Assembly: GCF_900187645.1 (NCBI RefSeq)
Contig: NZ_FYEE01000002.1
Location: forward strand, 504,639-568,638
Length of the DNA stretch: 64,000 nt
Source of the DNA: Pseudomonas sp. Irchel 3E20
GTDB taxonomy: Bacteria > Pseudomonadota > Gammaproteobacteria > Pseudomonadales > Pseudomonadaceae
Reading direction: 5' to 3'
Below the pieces are notes generated by a model. The model saw nothing but the letters and a program-made list of their open reading frames with translations, did no database searches and was not told the DNA's origin. Position 1 is the stretch's first letter. Each line of letters starts with the position of its first letter. Of this stretch, positions 1 to 9,330 are shown one piece after another. Both the position numbers and the translations under genes were made by a program.

Positions 1-1485
1 GCCGCGGGTCAGTAGCAGGCCGAGCTTGTGCAGGGTGCCGGTGGCGGCGGTCAGCGCCGTCGGGGTGGCCAGGGACAAGGCGCACGGGCAGGTGGCCACT
101 AGCATGGCCAGCACAATCCAGAAGGCTCGCGACGAATCCAACTCCCACCACAGCACGCCGATGGCGGCGGCGGCGATCAGGGAGAACAGCAAGAACCATT
201 GGGCGGCGCGGTCGGCGATTTGCGCCAGGCGCGGTTTTTCGGCTTGGGCGCGGTCCAGCAGGCGCACGATGGCGGACAGGCGCGTGTCGTGGCCCAGAGC
301 CAGTACTTCGACGGTCAGTGCGCCTTCGACGTTGAGGGTGCCAGCGGTGACCGCATCGCCTTGGCTGCGGGGTTGGGGCAGGTATTCGCCAGTGAGCAGG
401 GATTCATCGACGCTGGATTGGCCGTCGAGAATCCGCCCGTCCGCCGGCAGAATCGCGCCGGGGTGTACCAGCACCTTGTCACCCAGGCGCAGTTCGCTGA
501 GCAAGATGCGCTCGCTCTGGCCGTCATCGCTCAGGCGCAGGCATGAGGCAGGCAGCAGGTTGACCAGTTGCGCGGTGGCGGCGGCGGTGCGTTCGCGGGC
601 GCGCCGCTCCAGGTAACGCCCGGCCAGCAGGAACAGGGCGAACATGCCCACCGCGTCGAAGTACAACTCGCCGACGCCGGTGATCGAGGTCCAGATCCCG
701 GCCACGTAAGCGCCGCCAATGGCCAGGGACACGGACACGTCCATGGTCAGGTGGCGGGTGCGCAGGTCGCGCACGGCGCCCTTGAAGAACGGCGCGCAGC
801 TGTAGAACACGATGGGCGTGGTCAGGAACAGCGCAACCCAGCGCAGGATGGTGTGCAACTCGGGGCTGAGGTCGATGTTGAATTCCGGCCAGGTGGCCAT
901 GGTTGCCATCATCGCCTGGAACCACAGCAGGCCAGCCAGGCCCAGTTGGCGCAAGGCCAGGCGATTTTCGCTGGCCAGTTGTTCGCTGGCGCGGTCGGCC
1001 TGGTAGGGGTGGGCGGCGTAGCCAATATGGCGCAACTCACTGAGGACTTGGCTCAGGGGCAGGTCGCTGTCGGCCCAGCGCACATGCAGGCGATGGTTGG
1101 ACAGGTTCAGCCGCGCCTCGGCCACGGCGGGCAGGCCGCGCAGGTGTTTTTCGATCAGCCAGCCGCACGCAGCGCAACTGATGCCTTCCATCAGCAAGGT
1201 GGTTTCGGCTAGGTCGCCGTCATGGCGTACGAAGGGTTTTTGCACGTCGGCGCGGTCATACAGCGCCAGTTCGTCGACTAACTGCACCGGCAAGGCTTCG
1301 GGGTTGGCCGACGCCTCGCTGCGGTGCTGGTAATAGCTTTCCAGGCCCCCGGCGACAATCGCCTCAGCCACGGCTTGGCACCCGGGGCAGCACATCTCCC
1401 GCACCTGGCCGAGCACGACGGCGGTGAAACGGCTGCCGGGCGGGACGGGCAGGGCGCAGTGGTAGCAGGGCGTCGGGGAGGTCAT
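1..1485 (-). CDS. ccoI: Copper-transporting P1B-type ATPase CcoI (3' end outside the window)
   Basis: Inner-membrane copper pump of the FixI/CcoI type that supplies copper to the cbb3 oxidase. The ATG at 1485 opens 495 codons that run off the left edge, so the phosphorylation and nucleotide-binding domains are missing. Visible features are an N-terminal Cys-rich segment (CYHC near residue 7, CCPGC near 32), a heavy-metal-associated domain with SCAAC at about 103-107, hydrophobic helices, the actuator TGE near 363 and the membrane CPC metal site near 466 (TCPCALS). It follows ccoG and ccoH on the same strand, the usual ccoGHIS order; ccoS would lie beyond the edge. The start has few alternatives and gives the family's Cys-rich N-terminus. 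Substrate is known from the family, not shown here. Confidence 0.93.
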   Translation of the reverse strand, partial: MTSPTPCYHCALPVPPGSRFTAVVLGQVREMCCPGCQAVAEAIVAGGLESYYQHRSEASANPEALPVQLVDELALYDRADVQKPFVRHDGDLAETTLLMEGISCAACGWLIEKHLRGLPAVAEARLNLSNHRLHVRWADSDLPLSQVLSELRHIGYAAHPYQADRASEQLASENRLALRQLGLAGLLWFQAMMATMATWPEFNIDLSPELHTILRWVALFLTTPIVFYSCAPFFKGAVRDLRTRHLTMDVSVSLAIGGAYVAGIWTSITGVGELYFDAVGMFALFLLAGRYLERRARERTAAATAQLVNLLPASCLRLSDDGQSERILLSELRLGDKVLVHPGAILPADGRILDGQSSVDESLLTGEYLPQPRSQGDAVTAGTLNVEGALTVEVLALGHDTRLSAIVRLLDRAQAEKPRLAQIADRAAQWFLLFSLIAAAAIGVLWWELDSSRAFWIVLAMLVATCPCALSLATPTALTAATGTLHKLGLLLTRG

Positions 1486-1518
1486 GGCGGTGGGTCTGTG
1501 TCGTCTGGGGGGCCTTAG

Positions 1519-1578
1519 CGCGGGCAAGCCCGCTCCCACAGGCGACCTTGGTCAAATGTGGGAGCGGGCTTGCCCGCG
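1519..1578. repeat. REPIN: inverted pair of REP sequences
   Basis: Two 22-base copies in opposite orientation (1519-1540 and 1557-1578) share the core GGGCAAGCCCGC flanked by CTCCCACA / TGTGGGAG, with a 16-base spacer. They sit between ccoH and ccoI of one operon. REP doublets of this kind are known as non-autonomous elements moved by RAYT transposases; no RAYT gene is in the window. The structure could also affect mRNA stability or expression of the downstream ccoI. Confidence 0.9.
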
Positions 1579-1596
1579 ATGCGCGAAGGGCGGGTG

Positions 1597-2136
1597 TTAC
1601 TTCTTCAGATCTTCGGCGCCTTGCAGGGGTTCGTCGCCGAGCAGCAGATCCTTGTCGTGGCTGACCTGTTCTTCCTCGAACATGCGCCAGGTCTTGCCGT
1701 CCTGCACGCCCAGCAGTTCAACGAAGCGGCGGCCTTCGACCTTGTCGGTCAACTGGCCGATGTAGCGGCCCGGCTCGTTGGCGGTTTGGGTCAGGGTGAT
1801 CTTGCGGTCCTTCTCCGGTTGGGTCGGGGAGATCAGGTTCAGCTCCACGGTGGCCGGTGCGCTGTTGCCGCTCAGGCGCAGATCGACTTCGCCGGTGACG
1901 CCGTCCAGGTGCATGCTGGCGCGCAGTTCCAGGGTCTGGGCCAGCAGTTCGCGGTCCAGGGAGCGGTTGATGCCTTTGCCGGCCTCGTAGTAGTTGTCGT
2001 TGACCAGGTTGTCCGGGTTATTCACCGCGATGGTCACCATCGACAGCGTCAGGGTCACCGAGCAGGCGAGGATAGCGATGATGATCCACGGCCAAAGGTG
2101 CTTGTACCAGGGGCTTGTGGCGTTTGCTGCAGGCAT
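1597..2136 (-). CDS. ccoH: cbb3 oxidase assembly protein CcoH (FixH family)
   Basis: Single-pass membrane protein needed for assembly or stability of the cbb3 oxidase. The 179-residue product has one N-terminal membrane segment (WPWIIIAILACSVTLTLSMV, about residues 16-35) and a periplasmic FixH-like domain with an NYYEAGK motif (about 50) and a central beta-rich part. The ATG at 2136 is preferred over an in-frame TTG at 2151 because a GAGAGAAG ribosome site lies just before it. It lies 11 bases after ccoG, so the two are probably cotranscribed. The 3' side carries a REPIN before ccoI. Confidence 0.92.
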   Translation of the reverse strand: MPAANATSPWYKHLWPWIIIAILACSVTLTLSMVTIAVNNPDNLVNDNYYEAGKGINRSLDRELLAQTLELRASMHLDGVTGEVDLRLSGNSAPATVELNLISPTQPEKDRKITLTQTANEPGRYIGQLTDKVEGRRFVELLGVQDGKTWRMFEEEQVSHDKDLLLGDEPLQGAEDLKK

Positions 2137-2147
2137 GGCGACTTCTC

Positions 2148-3566
2148 TCAACGAATTTGTGGACCGATGAATCGGCTCTTGGCTTCAACGTGGACGCTGT
2201 CGTTATCGGCATCTTTGAGGATGAATTTCACCTCGTTGGTGCTCGATGGCAATTGCTCCGGTGCGCTGGACAGTTCAACCGGTTGGGTGAAGATCTCCCC
2301 AGCGGCGACTTTGATTTCCCGCTTGCCTTGCAGCTTGAGGTCGGGCAGACCTGTCGCGTCGAGCAGGTAGGTGTGATCGCGTTGGTCCTTGTTCATGATC
2401 TTGAGGCTGTAGACGTTTTCGATCCGCCCTTCGGCGTTCTCGCGGTACAGCACGCGGTCTTTGCTGACGTCGAAACCCACCAGCGAACGCATGAAGAAGG
2501 CTGCGACCAACAGGCTAATCATCGTCAGCAGCACCAGGGCATAGCCGATCAGGCGCGGGCGCAGTTTATGGGTTTTCTGCCCCGAAAGGTTGTGCTCGGT
2601 GGTGTAGCTGATGAGGCCACGCGGGTAGTTCATCTTGTCCATGATGCTGTCGCAGGCGTCGATACAGGCGGCGCAGCCGATGCACTCGATCTGCAGGCCG
2701 TCGCGGATGTCGATGCCGGTCGGGCAGACCTGCACGCACATGGTGCAGTCGATACAGTCACCCAGGCCCTGAGCCTTGTAGTCGGCGCCTTTCTTGCGCG
2801 GGCCACGGACTTCGCCGCGACGCGGGTCGTAGGAGACGATCAGGGTGTCTTTGTCGAACATCACACTCTGGAAGCGCGCATAGGGGCACATATAAATGCA
2901 CACCTGCTCGCGCAGCCAGCCGGCGTTGCCGTAGGTGGCGAGGGTGAAGAAACCGACCCAGAAATACGACCAGCCATCGGCCTGGCCGGTGAAGAAGTCG
3001 ATCACCAATTCGCGGATCGGCGAGAAATAGCCGACGAAGGTCAGGCCAGTGACGAAGCCGATACTCAGCCACAGCGTGTGCTTGCTGAGCTTGCGCACGA
3101 ACTTGTTGGCGCTCATGGGCGCCTTGTCCAGCTTTATGCGTTGGTTGCGGTCGCCTTCGGTGACCTTTTCACACCACATGAAAATCCAGGTCCACACGCT
3201 TTGCGGGCAGGTGTAGCCGCACCACACGCGCCCGGCGTAGACCGTGATGAAGAACAGGCCAAAGGCACTGATGATGAGCAGGCCAGACAGGAGGATGAAG
3301 TCCTGGGGCCAGAAGGTCGCGCCAAAAATGAAGAATTTGCGTTCCGGCAGGTTCCACCAGACCGCCTGGTGGCCGCCCCAGTTGAGCCATACCGTGCCGA
3401 AATACAGCAGGAACAGACCGGCACCGCCCACCATCCGCAGGTTGCGGAACAGGCCGGTGAAGGCGCGGGTGTAGATTTTTTCCCGAGAGGCGTAGAGATC
3501 GACGCTGTTATTAGAGTTTTTGGCAGGCGGGGTAACGTCGTGTACTGGAATCTGATTGCTCATCAT
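2148..3566 (-). CDS. ccoG: cbb3 oxidase maturation iron-sulfur protein CcoG (FixG/RdxA)
   Basis: Membrane iron-sulfur protein thought to act in copper handling during cbb3 biogenesis. About five hydrophobic segments fill the first half. Two ferredoxin-type cysteine clusters follow: CIDCTMCVQVCP and CIGCAACIDAC, the pattern for two 4Fe-4S centres. The C-terminal third is the FixG Ig-like periplasmic domain. An upstream reading frame would add 15 residues, but the tandem ATGs at 3566 and 3563 give the normal family N-terminus (MMSNQIPVHD). The product is 472 residues. An Anr-type box lies about 160 bases upstream, so the gene heads an oxygen-regulated ccoGHI operon. Confidence 0.95.
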   Translation of the reverse strand: MMSNQIPVHDVTPPAKNSNNSVDLYASREKIYTRAFTGLFRNLRMVGGAGLFLLYFGTVWLNWGGHQAVWWNLPERKFFIFGATFWPQDFILLSGLLIISAFGLFFITVYAGRVWCGYTCPQSVWTWIFMWCEKVTEGDRNQRIKLDKAPMSANKFVRKLSKHTLWLSIGFVTGLTFVGYFSPIRELVIDFFTGQADGWSYFWVGFFTLATYGNAGWLREQVCIYMCPYARFQSVMFDKDTLIVSYDPRRGEVRGPRKKGADYKAQGLGDCIDCTMCVQVCPTGIDIRDGLQIECIGCAACIDACDSIMDKMNYPRGLISYTTEHNLSGQKTHKLRPRLIGYALVLLTMISLLVAAFFMRSLVGFDVSKDRVLYRENAEGRIENVYSLKIMNKDQRDHTYLLDATGLPDLKLQGKREIKVAAGEIFTQPVELSSAPEQLPSSTNEVKFILKDADNDSVHVEAKSRFIGPQIR

Positions 3567-3728
3567 TGCATCCCACGGCAGTGGAAAATTGCCTCGGTCA
3601 GTGCATGCCAACCGCGGTCAGAAGGGTATTGCAGTGGCGCAATGATACGCCTGTAGCTCTAACGTGCGGGTGCGACCTTTGGTCGCGTTGGGCGGCTGGC
3701 TGAGATGGTGTAGCAAATGGTGCAAATC

Positions 3729-3742
3729 TTGATCCGGGTCAA
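3729..3742 (-). promoter_or_regulatory. Anr/FNR-type operator upstream of ccoG
   Basis: On the minus strand it reads TTGACCCGGATCAA: both half-sites with the 4-base spacer, 9 of 10 positions of TTGAT-N4-ATCAA. It lies between the ccoP1 terminator and ccoG and faces ccoG. I infer low-oxygen activation of ccoGHI by Anr. The start site was not found with certainty. Confidence 0.75.
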
Positions 3743-3784
3743 TTGACTTGTCGAGTGTGGATCGTTTTGCATTACCCGAAATGA

Positions 3785-3818
3785 AAACGGCCCCGCCAGT
3801 TGCCTGGCGGGGCCGTTT
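3785..3818 (-). terminator. Terminator of ccoNOQP operon 1
   Basis: A perfect 15-base-pair stem (3785-3799 with 3804-3818) with a TTGC loop begins 18 bases after the ccoP1 stop. In minus-strand transcription the descending arm ends in TTT and is followed by TCATTT. Confidence 0.88.
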
Positions 3819-3835
3819 CGTTCTACGCCGTTGCC

Positions 3836-4813
3836 TTACTTGGCTTCGGCAGCCTTGTCCGCGTGGGACAGGCTGTACACATAGGCGGCGAGCAAGTGGA
3901 CCTTGTCGTTACCTTGCAGGTCTGCCTGGGCAGGCATTTGGCCCTGGCGACCGTGGCGGATGGTCTGCTGCAGTTGAGCGAAGCTCGAACCGTAGATGAA
4001 CGCAGCCGGGTGGGTCAGGTCAGGCGCGCCCATGGCGGGGGTGCCTTTGCCTTCGGGGCCGTGGCAGGCCACGCAGTTGGCGGCGAACAGCTTCTGGCCA
4101 GCGACAGGGTCGGCCTTGGCGTTTTCCGGCAGCTTGCGGCCGTCGAGGTTGAGCAGCACGTAGGCAGCCACATCGCTGACGCCTTGTTCGCCGATCACTT
4201 CGGCCCAGGCCGGCATGATGGCGTGGCGGCCAGCCATGATGGTTTGCTTGATCTGCTCAGGCGTACCGCCCCAGCGCCAGTCGGCGTCGGTCAGGTTAGG
4301 GAAACCGTAGGCGCCCTTGGCATCGGAGCCGTGGCACACGGAGCAGTTGGATGCGAACAGACGCCCGCCCATTTTCAGGGCTTGCGGGTCCTTGGCCACT
4401 TCTTCAATGGGCATCGACGCAAATTTGGCGAAGATCGGCCCAAACTTGGCATCCGACTTGGCCATTTCCTTTTCCCACTCGTGCACGCCGGTCCAGCCTG
4501 GCTGGCCGTTGGCGAACTCGGTTTTCTTGTCGTTATCCAGGTAGGCATAACCTGGCAACAGACCTTTCCAGTTGCCCAGGCCCGGGTACAGCACCAGGTA
4601 GCCCAGGGCGAAAACGATGGTGCCGACGAACAACATGAACCACCACTTTGGCAGTGGGTTGTCGTATTCCTCGATCCCGTCGAAGGAGTGGCCAACCGTC
4701 TCGTCCGTTTGTTCGGCGCGCTGGCCCTTGCGGGTCGACAGCAGCAGCCAGGTCAGGGCGAAAATGGTACCCAGACTGAGGACTGTGACGTACAGACTCC
4801 AGAACGTAGTCAT
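3836..4813 (-). CDS. ccoP: cbb3 cytochrome c oxidase subunit III, CcoP (copy 1)
   Basis: Diheme c-type cytochrome subunit that passes electrons to CcoN. The 325-residue protein has two membrane helices (about 4-25 and 57-76), the conserved [15 protein letters not shown] linker, and two c-heme sites: CSVCH at 157-161 and CVACH at 247-251, each with a downstream axial Met candidate. It is 71% or more alike by eye to the copy at 7534-8487 but has an extra segment around residues 90-108. The start overlaps the ccoQ stop by 4 bases (ATGA), typical translational coupling. It is the last gene of the operon, followed by a strong hairpin. Confidence 0.97.
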   Translation of the reverse strand: MTTFWSLYVTVLSLGTIFALTWLLLSTRKGQRAEQTDETVGHSFDGIEEYDNPLPKWWFMLFVGTIVFALGYLVLYPGLGNWKGLLPGYAYLDNDKKTEFANGQPGWTGVHEWEKEMAKSDAKFGPIFAKFASMPIEEVAKDPQALKMGGRLFASNCSVCHGSDAKGAYGFPNLTDADWRWGGTPEQIKQTIMAGRHAIMPAWAEVIGEQGVSDVAAYVLLNLDGRKLPENAKADPVAGQKLFAANCVACHGPEGKGTPAMGAPDLTHPAAFIYGSSFAQLQQTIRHGRQGQMPAQADLQGNDKVHLLAAYVYSLSHADKAAEAK

Positions 4814-4995
4814 TCTTTGTTACTCCTAGAAGCTTGCTCGACGTGCTTGATGGCTTCGGGATCATCCGCGAAAGGCAGCAAGGTCGCGTCTTCAAACTCA
4901 GACTTGCGCTTGGGGCTGAACACCCACAAGGCCAGGCCGATAAAGGCAACCATCACGACGACGGTGCCCAGGCCACGAATCATCCCGATATCCAT
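4810..4995 (-). CDS. ccoQ: cbb3 oxidase subunit CcoQ (copy 1)
   Basis: Small membrane protein (61 residues) that helps stabilise the cbb3 complex. It has one helix at about residues 6-26 ([20 protein letters not shown]), then a basic stop-transfer stretch (SPKRK) and an acidic soluble tail. It sits in the invariant position between ccoO (5-base gap) and ccoP (4-base overlap). Its helix is almost the same as that of copy 2, whose tail is longer. Confidence 0.93.
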   Translation of the reverse strand: MDIGMIRGLGTVVVMVAFIGLALWVFSPKRKSEFEDATLLPFADDPEAIKHVEQASRSNKE

Positions 4996-5000
4996 CTAAA

Positions 5001-5609
5001 TCACCGTTTGCTTTTGATGATGGTGCCCAGGCCTTGCAGATAGGCCACCAGCGCGTCCATTTCGGTTTTGCCCTTCACGGCATCCTTGGCACCGGCGATG
5101 TCTTCGTCGGTGTAAGGCACGCCGAGGGTGCGCAAGACTTCCATTTTTTTCGCAGTGTCTTTGCCGTCGAGCTTGTTTTCCACGAGGAACGGGTAGGCCG
5201 GCATTTTCGACTCCGGTACTACGTTGCGCGGGTTGTACAAGTGCGCGCGTTGCCAGTCATCGGAGTAACGGCCGCCGACGCGGGCCAGGTCCGGACCGGT
5301 ACGCTTGGAACCCCACAGGAACGGGTGGTCCCAGACGCTTTCGCCGGCGACCGAGTAGTGGCCATAACGCTCGGTTTCAGCCCGGAACGGGCGGATCATC
5401 TGCGAGTGGCACTGCACGCAACCGTTGGCGATATAGATGTCGCGGCCTTCGAGTTCCAGCGCGCTGCGAGGCTTCATGCCCTCAACCGGCTTGTTGGTGA
5501 CGTCCTGGAAGAACAGCGGGACGATCTGGGTCAGGCCGCCGATGCTGACGGCGATGACCATGAAGAAGGCCAGCAGGCCGATGTTCTTCTCGACTACTTC
5601 ATGCTTCAT
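5001..5609 (-). CDS. ccoO: cbb3 cytochrome c oxidase subunit II, CcoO (copy 1)
   Basis: Membrane-anchored monoheme cytochrome c subunit of cbb3 oxidase, 202 residues. One N-terminal helix (about 10-33), the [15 protein letters not shown] segment after it, and a single heme-binding CVQCH at 64-68 are visible; the C-terminal part carries the conserved [10 protein letters not shown] region with the axial Met. Its ATG overlaps the ccoN stop by one base (TGATG), which implies coupled translation. Copy 2 is the same length and about four-fifths identical by eye. Confidence 0.97.
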   Translation of the reverse strand: MKHEVVEKNIGLLAFFMVIAVSIGGLTQIVPLFFQDVTNKPVEGMKPRSALELEGRDIYIANGCVQCHSQMIRPFRAETERYGHYSVAGESVWDHPFLWGSKRTGPDLARVGGRYSDDWQRAHLYNPRNVVPESKMPAYPFLVENKLDGKDTAKKMEVLRTLGVPYTDEDIAGAKDAVKGKTEMDALVAYLQGLGTIIKSKR

Positions 5610-7051
5610 CAGTGAGCTCCAACTACAGCGATCTGAGCGGCGGCTTCCGCTTCGGCCGGGGTCGAGGCGCGCACGGTGCGGTACACGTTGTACGCCATGA
5701 ACAGCATGCCCGCGGCAAAGAACGCACCGCCCAGGGCGCGAACGATGAAGCCGGGGTGGCTGGCTTGCAGGGCTTCGACGAACGAGTAGGTGAGGGTGCC
5801 GTCATCGTTGATTGCACGCCACATCAGGCCCTGGGTGATGCCGTTGACCCACATCGAAGCGATGTAGAGCACGGTACCGATGGTCGCCAACCAGAAGTGG
5901 GTGTTAATCAGGCCAGTGCTGTGCATTTGCGCACGGCCGAACACTTTCGGGATCAGGTGGTACAGGGCGCCGATGGAGATCATCGCCACCCAGCCCAAGG
6001 CTCCGGCGTGTACGTGGCCGATGGTCCAGTCGGTGTAGTGGGACAGCGAGTTGACGGTCTTGATGGCCATCATCGGGCCTTCAAAGGTCGACATGCCGTA
6101 GAACGCCAGGGACACCACCAGGAACCGCAGGATCGGGTCGGTGCGCAATTTATGCCAGGCGCCGGAGAGGGTCATCATGCCGTTAATCATGCCACCCCAG
6201 CTTGGCGCCAGGAGGATGATCGACATCGCCATGCCCAGGGACTGCGCCCAATCCGGCAGTGCGGTGTAGTGCAGGTGGTGCGGGCCGGCCCAGATGTACA
6301 GGGTAATCAACGCCCAGAAGTGCACGATGGACAGGCGATAGGAGTAGATCGGACGCTCGGCCTGCTTGGGTACGAAGTAGTACATCATCCCCAGGAAGCC
6401 AGTGGTCAGGAAGAAGCCCACTGCGTTGTGGCCGTACCACCACTGGATCATCGCGTCGGTCGCACCGGCATAGGCCGAATAGGACTTGAACAGGGTGACC
6501 GGCAGGGACGCGTGGTTGACGATGTGCAGCATCGCCGTTACGACGATGAACGCACCGTAGAACCAGTTGCCCACGTAGATGTGCTTGGTCTTGCGCTTGG
6601 TGATGGTGCCGAAGAACACCAGGCCGTAGGTGACCCAGACGATCGCCAGCAGGATAGCCAGGGGCCATTCCAGTTCAGCGTATTCCTTGGTGGTGGTGTA
6701 ACCCAGCGGCAAGGTAACGATGGCGCCGACGATCACAGCCTGCCAACCCCAGAAGGTGAAGGCCGCCAGTGAGTCGGAAATCAGTCGCGTTTGGCAGGTT
6801 CGCTGCACGACGTAATAGGAAGTGGCAAACAACGCACAACCACCGAAGGCGAAGATCACCAGGTTGGTGTGCAGCGGGCGTAGGCGTCCAAAGGTCGTCC
6901 ATGGCAGGCCGAGGTTCAACTCCGGCCAGACCAGTTGCGAGGCGATGAAGACACCGAGCCCCATGCCAAGGATCCCCCAGACCACCGTCATGATGGCGAA
7001 CTGGCGGACTACCTTATAGTTATAAGCAGTCGGACTGATTGCTGTGCTCAT
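5609..7051 (-). CDS. ccoN: cbb3 cytochrome c oxidase catalytic subunit I, CcoN (copy 1)
   Basis: Catalytic heme-copper subunit that reduces oxygen to water and pumps protons in the inner membrane. The 480-residue product starts at the ATG at 7051 ([20 protein letters not shown]); an upstream frame to 7216 adds residues absent from the family. Conserved elements are LRPLHTN with a heme-ligand His, YYVPK-type [25 protein letters not shown] with the CuB-region His, [13 protein letters not shown], and [14 protein letters not shown]. About twelve hydrophobic segments are present. It opens operon 1. No convincing Anr box lies upstream, which agrees with constitutive expression known for the first cbb3 operon in Pseudomonas. 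Confidence 0.97.
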   Translation of the reverse strand: MSTAISPTAYNYKVVRQFAIMTVVWGILGMGLGVFIASQLVWPELNLGLPWTTFGRLRPLHTNLVIFAFGGCALFATSYYVVQRTCQTRLISDSLAAFTFWGWQAVIVGAIVTLPLGYTTTKEYAELEWPLAILLAIVWVTYGLVFFGTITKRKTKHIYVGNWFYGAFIVVTAMLHIVNHASLPVTLFKSYSAYAGATDAMIQWWYGHNAVGFFLTTGFLGMMYYFVPKQAERPIYSYRLSIVHFWALITLYIWAGPHHLHYTALPDWAQSLGMAMSIILLAPSWGGMINGMMTLSGAWHKLRTDPILRFLVVSLAFYGMSTFEGPMMAIKTVNSLSHYTDWTIGHVHAGALGWVAMISIGALYHLIPKVFGRAQMHSTGLINTHFWLATIGTVLYIASMWVNGITQGLMWRAINDDGTLTYSFVEALQASHPGFIVRALGGAFFAAGMLFMAYNVYRTVRASTPAEAEAAAQIAVVGAH

Positions 7052-7101
7052 TCTAAGGTTCCACGGTTTGGGTGTTTTATTAGGGATAAAAATCGGCCGC
7101 A

Positions 7102-7130
7102 AGTATGTAGAAAGCGGGGGGTCATTGCAA
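7102..7130 (-). promoter_or_regulatory. Possible sigma-70 promoter of ccoN1
   Basis: Minus-strand reading gives TTGCAA, a 17-base spacer and CATACT, about 50 bases upstream of the ccoN1 ATG. The -35 matches 4 of 6 and the -10 matches 4 of 6 consensus positions. Lack of an activator box fits a self-sufficient promoter, but this is weak evidence. Confidence 0.3.
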
Positions 7131-7492
7131 CGCGCCATGACCTGCGTCAATGCTTTCCGAAGCTGATTCTGCGCCCTTTCCATGCTCGGAGTAGGGACAA
7201 AATTGGCCCCTGACAAATTGTCGCAGTGAAGGAAATCGGCGCGGGCAACAGGCAGCGTGTAACCGGATTTGTAGGAAGCAGTTGAGTGCCTGACAAGCAG
7301 TGATGGGCGCGACAGCCGGTATCTACCAGCCTTTGCGGCTTATCAGCGATCAGATGCTGGGTACGGTTCGGCTACGATGGGCTTGTGGACGGGTGACGCC
7401 TGTCCTCGTGGAGGCAAGCTTAGACCCGAATCCGGGGATCGCAAAGCGCGACGTTTGGAGGGTGCGACACTTGGTCGCAAAGGGGTAGAGAA

Positions 7493-7518
7493 CTGCCGCA
7501 TCTTGAACGATGCGGCAG
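7493..7518 (-). terminator. Hairpin after ccoP2, probable terminator
   Basis: CTGCCGCATC pairs perfectly with GATGCGGCAG around a 6-base loop, 16 bases after the ccoP2 stop. The following minus-strand bases (TTCTCTACCC) make only a poor U-tract, so termination may be partial. Confidence 0.6.
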
Positions 7519-7533
7519 GCAAGCAGATGCGGA

Positions 7534-8487
7534 TTATTCGCTTTTGCTTTCAGCCAACGCTTTTGCGGTGTCGGCATTGTGGGACAGGCTGTACACGTAG
7601 GCGGCCAGCAGTTGCACTTTGTCGTTACCCAAAAGCTCGGTCTGTGCAGGCATGTGGCCCTGACGACCGTGGCGGATGGTCTGTTGCAGTTGTGCCAGGC
7701 TGGAGCCGTAGATGAAACCGGCCGGTTGCGTCAGGTTCGGCGCACCCATCATCTCCATGCCAGTACCGGCCGGGCCGTGGCATGCCACGCACGTGGTGCT
7801 GTAGGCCTGTTGGCCAGCGGCCAGGTCGGCACCGCTGTCGGCAGGCAGGGGCAGGCCGGCCAGTTCGTGACGAACGTAAGCGGCTACGTTTTTCACGCCG
7901 TCTTCACCCAGCACTTCACCCCAGGCCGGCATGGCAGCCATGCGGCCGCCCATGATGGTGGCCTTGATGGTGTCGGCACTGCCGCCCCAACGCCAGTTGT
8001 TGTCGGCGAGGTTAGGGAAGCCGAAGGCGCCCTTGGCGTCGGAACCGTGGCAAACCGAGCAGTTAGAAGCGAACAGGCGACCGCCCATTTTCAACGCTTG
8101 CGGGTCTTTAGCCACTTCTTCCACGGACATAGACGAGAATTTGGCGTAGATCGGACCAAACTTGGCGTCCGCCTTGGCCATTTCCTTGTCCCATTCCTTG
8201 GTTTGGGTCCAGCCATCCTCGTAACCTGGCAGGACGCCTTTCCAGTTGCCCAGGCCCGGGTAGAGGATCAGGTAACCGACGGCGAACACCAGGGTGCCGG
8301 CGAACAGCAGGAACCACCATTGCGGCAGCGGGTTATCGTATTCCTCGATCCCGTCGAAGCTGTGGCCCATGGTCTGGTCGACACTGCCCTTGGTTTCGCC
8401 CTTGCGGGTGCCAAACAGCAGCCACGTCAGGCCGATCAGGCTGCCGATGGTCAGTACGCAGATCCACGCACTCCAGAAGGTAGTCAT
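7534..8487 (-). CDS. ccoP: cbb3 cytochrome c oxidase subunit III, CcoP (copy 2)
   Basis: Diheme cytochrome c subunit of the second cbb3 oxidase, 317 residues. It shows two N-terminal helices (about 4-25 and 57-76), the [15 protein letters not shown] linker, and heme sites CSVCH at 143-147 and CVACH at 233-237. Compared with copy 1 it lacks about 14 residues before the first heme domain and has a longer, more charged C-terminus (ALAESKSE). The 4-base overlap with ccoQ2 matches the arrangement of operon 1. Confidence 0.97.
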   Translation of the reverse strand: MTTFWSAWICVLTIGSLIGLTWLLFGTRKGETKGSVDQTMGHSFDGIEEYDNPLPQWWFLLFAGTLVFAVGYLILYPGLGNWKGVLPGYEDGWTQTKEWDKEMAKADAKFGPIYAKFSSMSVEEVAKDPQALKMGGRLFASNCSVCHGSDAKGAFGFPNLADNNWRWGGSADTIKATIMGGRMAAMPAWGEVLGEDGVKNVAAYVRHELAGLPLPADSGADLAAGQQAYSTTCVACHGPAGTGMEMMGAPNLTQPAGFIYGSSLAQLQQTIRHGRQGHMPAQTELLGNDKVQLLAAYVYSLSHNADTAKALAESKSE

Positions 8488-8708
8488 GGCCGAATGCTCC
8501 TTGTTGCAGGCTCTTGGGAGAGAGCTTCTTCAGGTTGATTCCCGGCGGTGCCGGGCAATGGTTCGTCGGCGAACGGCAGTAGCCGCGCCTGGGCGAACTC
8601 CGGATTGCGTTTGGCGTTGAAGACCCACAGCGCCAGGCCGATGAAGGCGATCATCACCACCAACGTGCCCAGGCCGCGGATCATTCCACTATCGAGTACA
8701 AAGCCCAT
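8484..8708 (-). CDS. ccoQ: cbb3 oxidase subunit CcoQ (copy 2)
   Basis: Small single-helix subunit of the second oxidase, 74 residues. The helix ([20 protein letters not shown], about residues 9-28) matches copy 1, but this copy has 8 extra residues before it and a longer tail rich in Pro, Glu and Ser. The start is supported by GAGGTGAG just upstream of the ATG. A second in-frame ATG at residue 9 would give the same start as copy 1, so the true N-terminus is not certain. Confidence 0.9.
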   Translation of the reverse strand: MGFVLDSGMIRGLGTLVVMIAFIGLALWVFNAKRNPEFAQARLLPFADEPLPGTAGNQPEEALSQEPATRSIRP

Positions 8709-8711
8709 GGC

Positions 8712-9320
8712 TCACCTCTTGTTCTTGATAGCGGTGCCGAGCACTTGCAGATAGGCGACCAGAGCATCCATCTCGGTCTTGCCTTTGAGCGAAGCGGTGG
8801 CGCCGGCAATGTCGGCATCGTTATACGGAACGCCGAGGGTGCGCATCGCCCGCAGTTTGGTTTCGGTGTGGCTGCTGTCCAGCGGCTGGGTCACCAACCA
8901 TGGATAGGCCGGCATCTTCGACTCGGGCACCACGTTGCGCGGGTTGAACAAGTGCGCGCGGTGCCAGTCGTCGGAGTAGCGGGCGCCGACACGGGCCAAG
9001 TCCGGGCCGGTACGCTTGGAGCCCCACAGGTGCGGGTGATCCCAGACGCTTTCGCCGGCAACCGAGTAGTGGCCGTAGCGTTCGGTTTCGGCGCGGAACG
9101 GACGGATCATCTGGGTGTGGCAACCCACGCAACCTTCGCGGATGTAGATGTCGCGACCTTCCAGTTGCAACGCGGTATAGGGCTTCATGCCTTCAACCGG
9201 GGTGTTGGTCACGTCCTGGAAGAACAGCGGGACGATCTGGGTCAGACCGCCGATGCTCACAGCCAGCACCATCAGCAGCATCAGCAGGCCGACGTTTTTC
9301 TCGATTACTTCGTGTTTCAT
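8712..9320 (-). CDS. ccoO: cbb3 cytochrome c oxidase subunit II, CcoO (copy 2)
   Basis: Monoheme cytochrome c subunit of the second oxidase, 202 residues, the same length as copy 1. It has an N-terminal membrane anchor and one c-heme site, CVGCH at 64-68 (CVQCH in copy 1). Ten bases separate it from ccoN2, whereas in operon 1 the genes overlap. The differences from copy 1 cluster in the middle and C-terminal third ([12 protein letters not shown] versus [11 protein letters not shown]). Confidence 0.97.
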   Translation of the reverse strand: MKHEVIEKNVGLLMLLMVLAVSIGGLTQIVPLFFQDVTNTPVEGMKPYTALQLEGRDIYIREGCVGCHTQMIRPFRAETERYGHYSVAGESVWDHPHLWGSKRTGPDLARVGARYSDDWHRAHLFNPRNVVPESKMPAYPWLVTQPLDSSHTETKLRAMRTLGVPYNDADIAGATASLKGKTEMDALVAYLQVLGTAIKNKR

Positions 9321-9330
9321 GTCGGACTCC

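Larger units (their letters stand above)
7052..7533. other. Intergenic region between the two cbb3 operons
   Basis: About 480 bases without a supportable gene. It holds the ccoP2 hairpin at its right end (7493-7518) and a possible sigma-70 promoter for ccoN1 (7102-7130). A short motif GGGTGCGAC...TTGGTCGC near 7459-7480 resembles one near 3668-3686 after ccoG. Open frames here have no family resemblance. Confidence 0.6.

Noticed and set aside
7137..7151. Possible Anr box upstream of ccoN1 (TTGACGCAGGTCAT on minus)
   Set aside because: The second half-site (GTCAT) matches ATCAA in only 2-3 positions; too weak beside the two clear boxes in the window.
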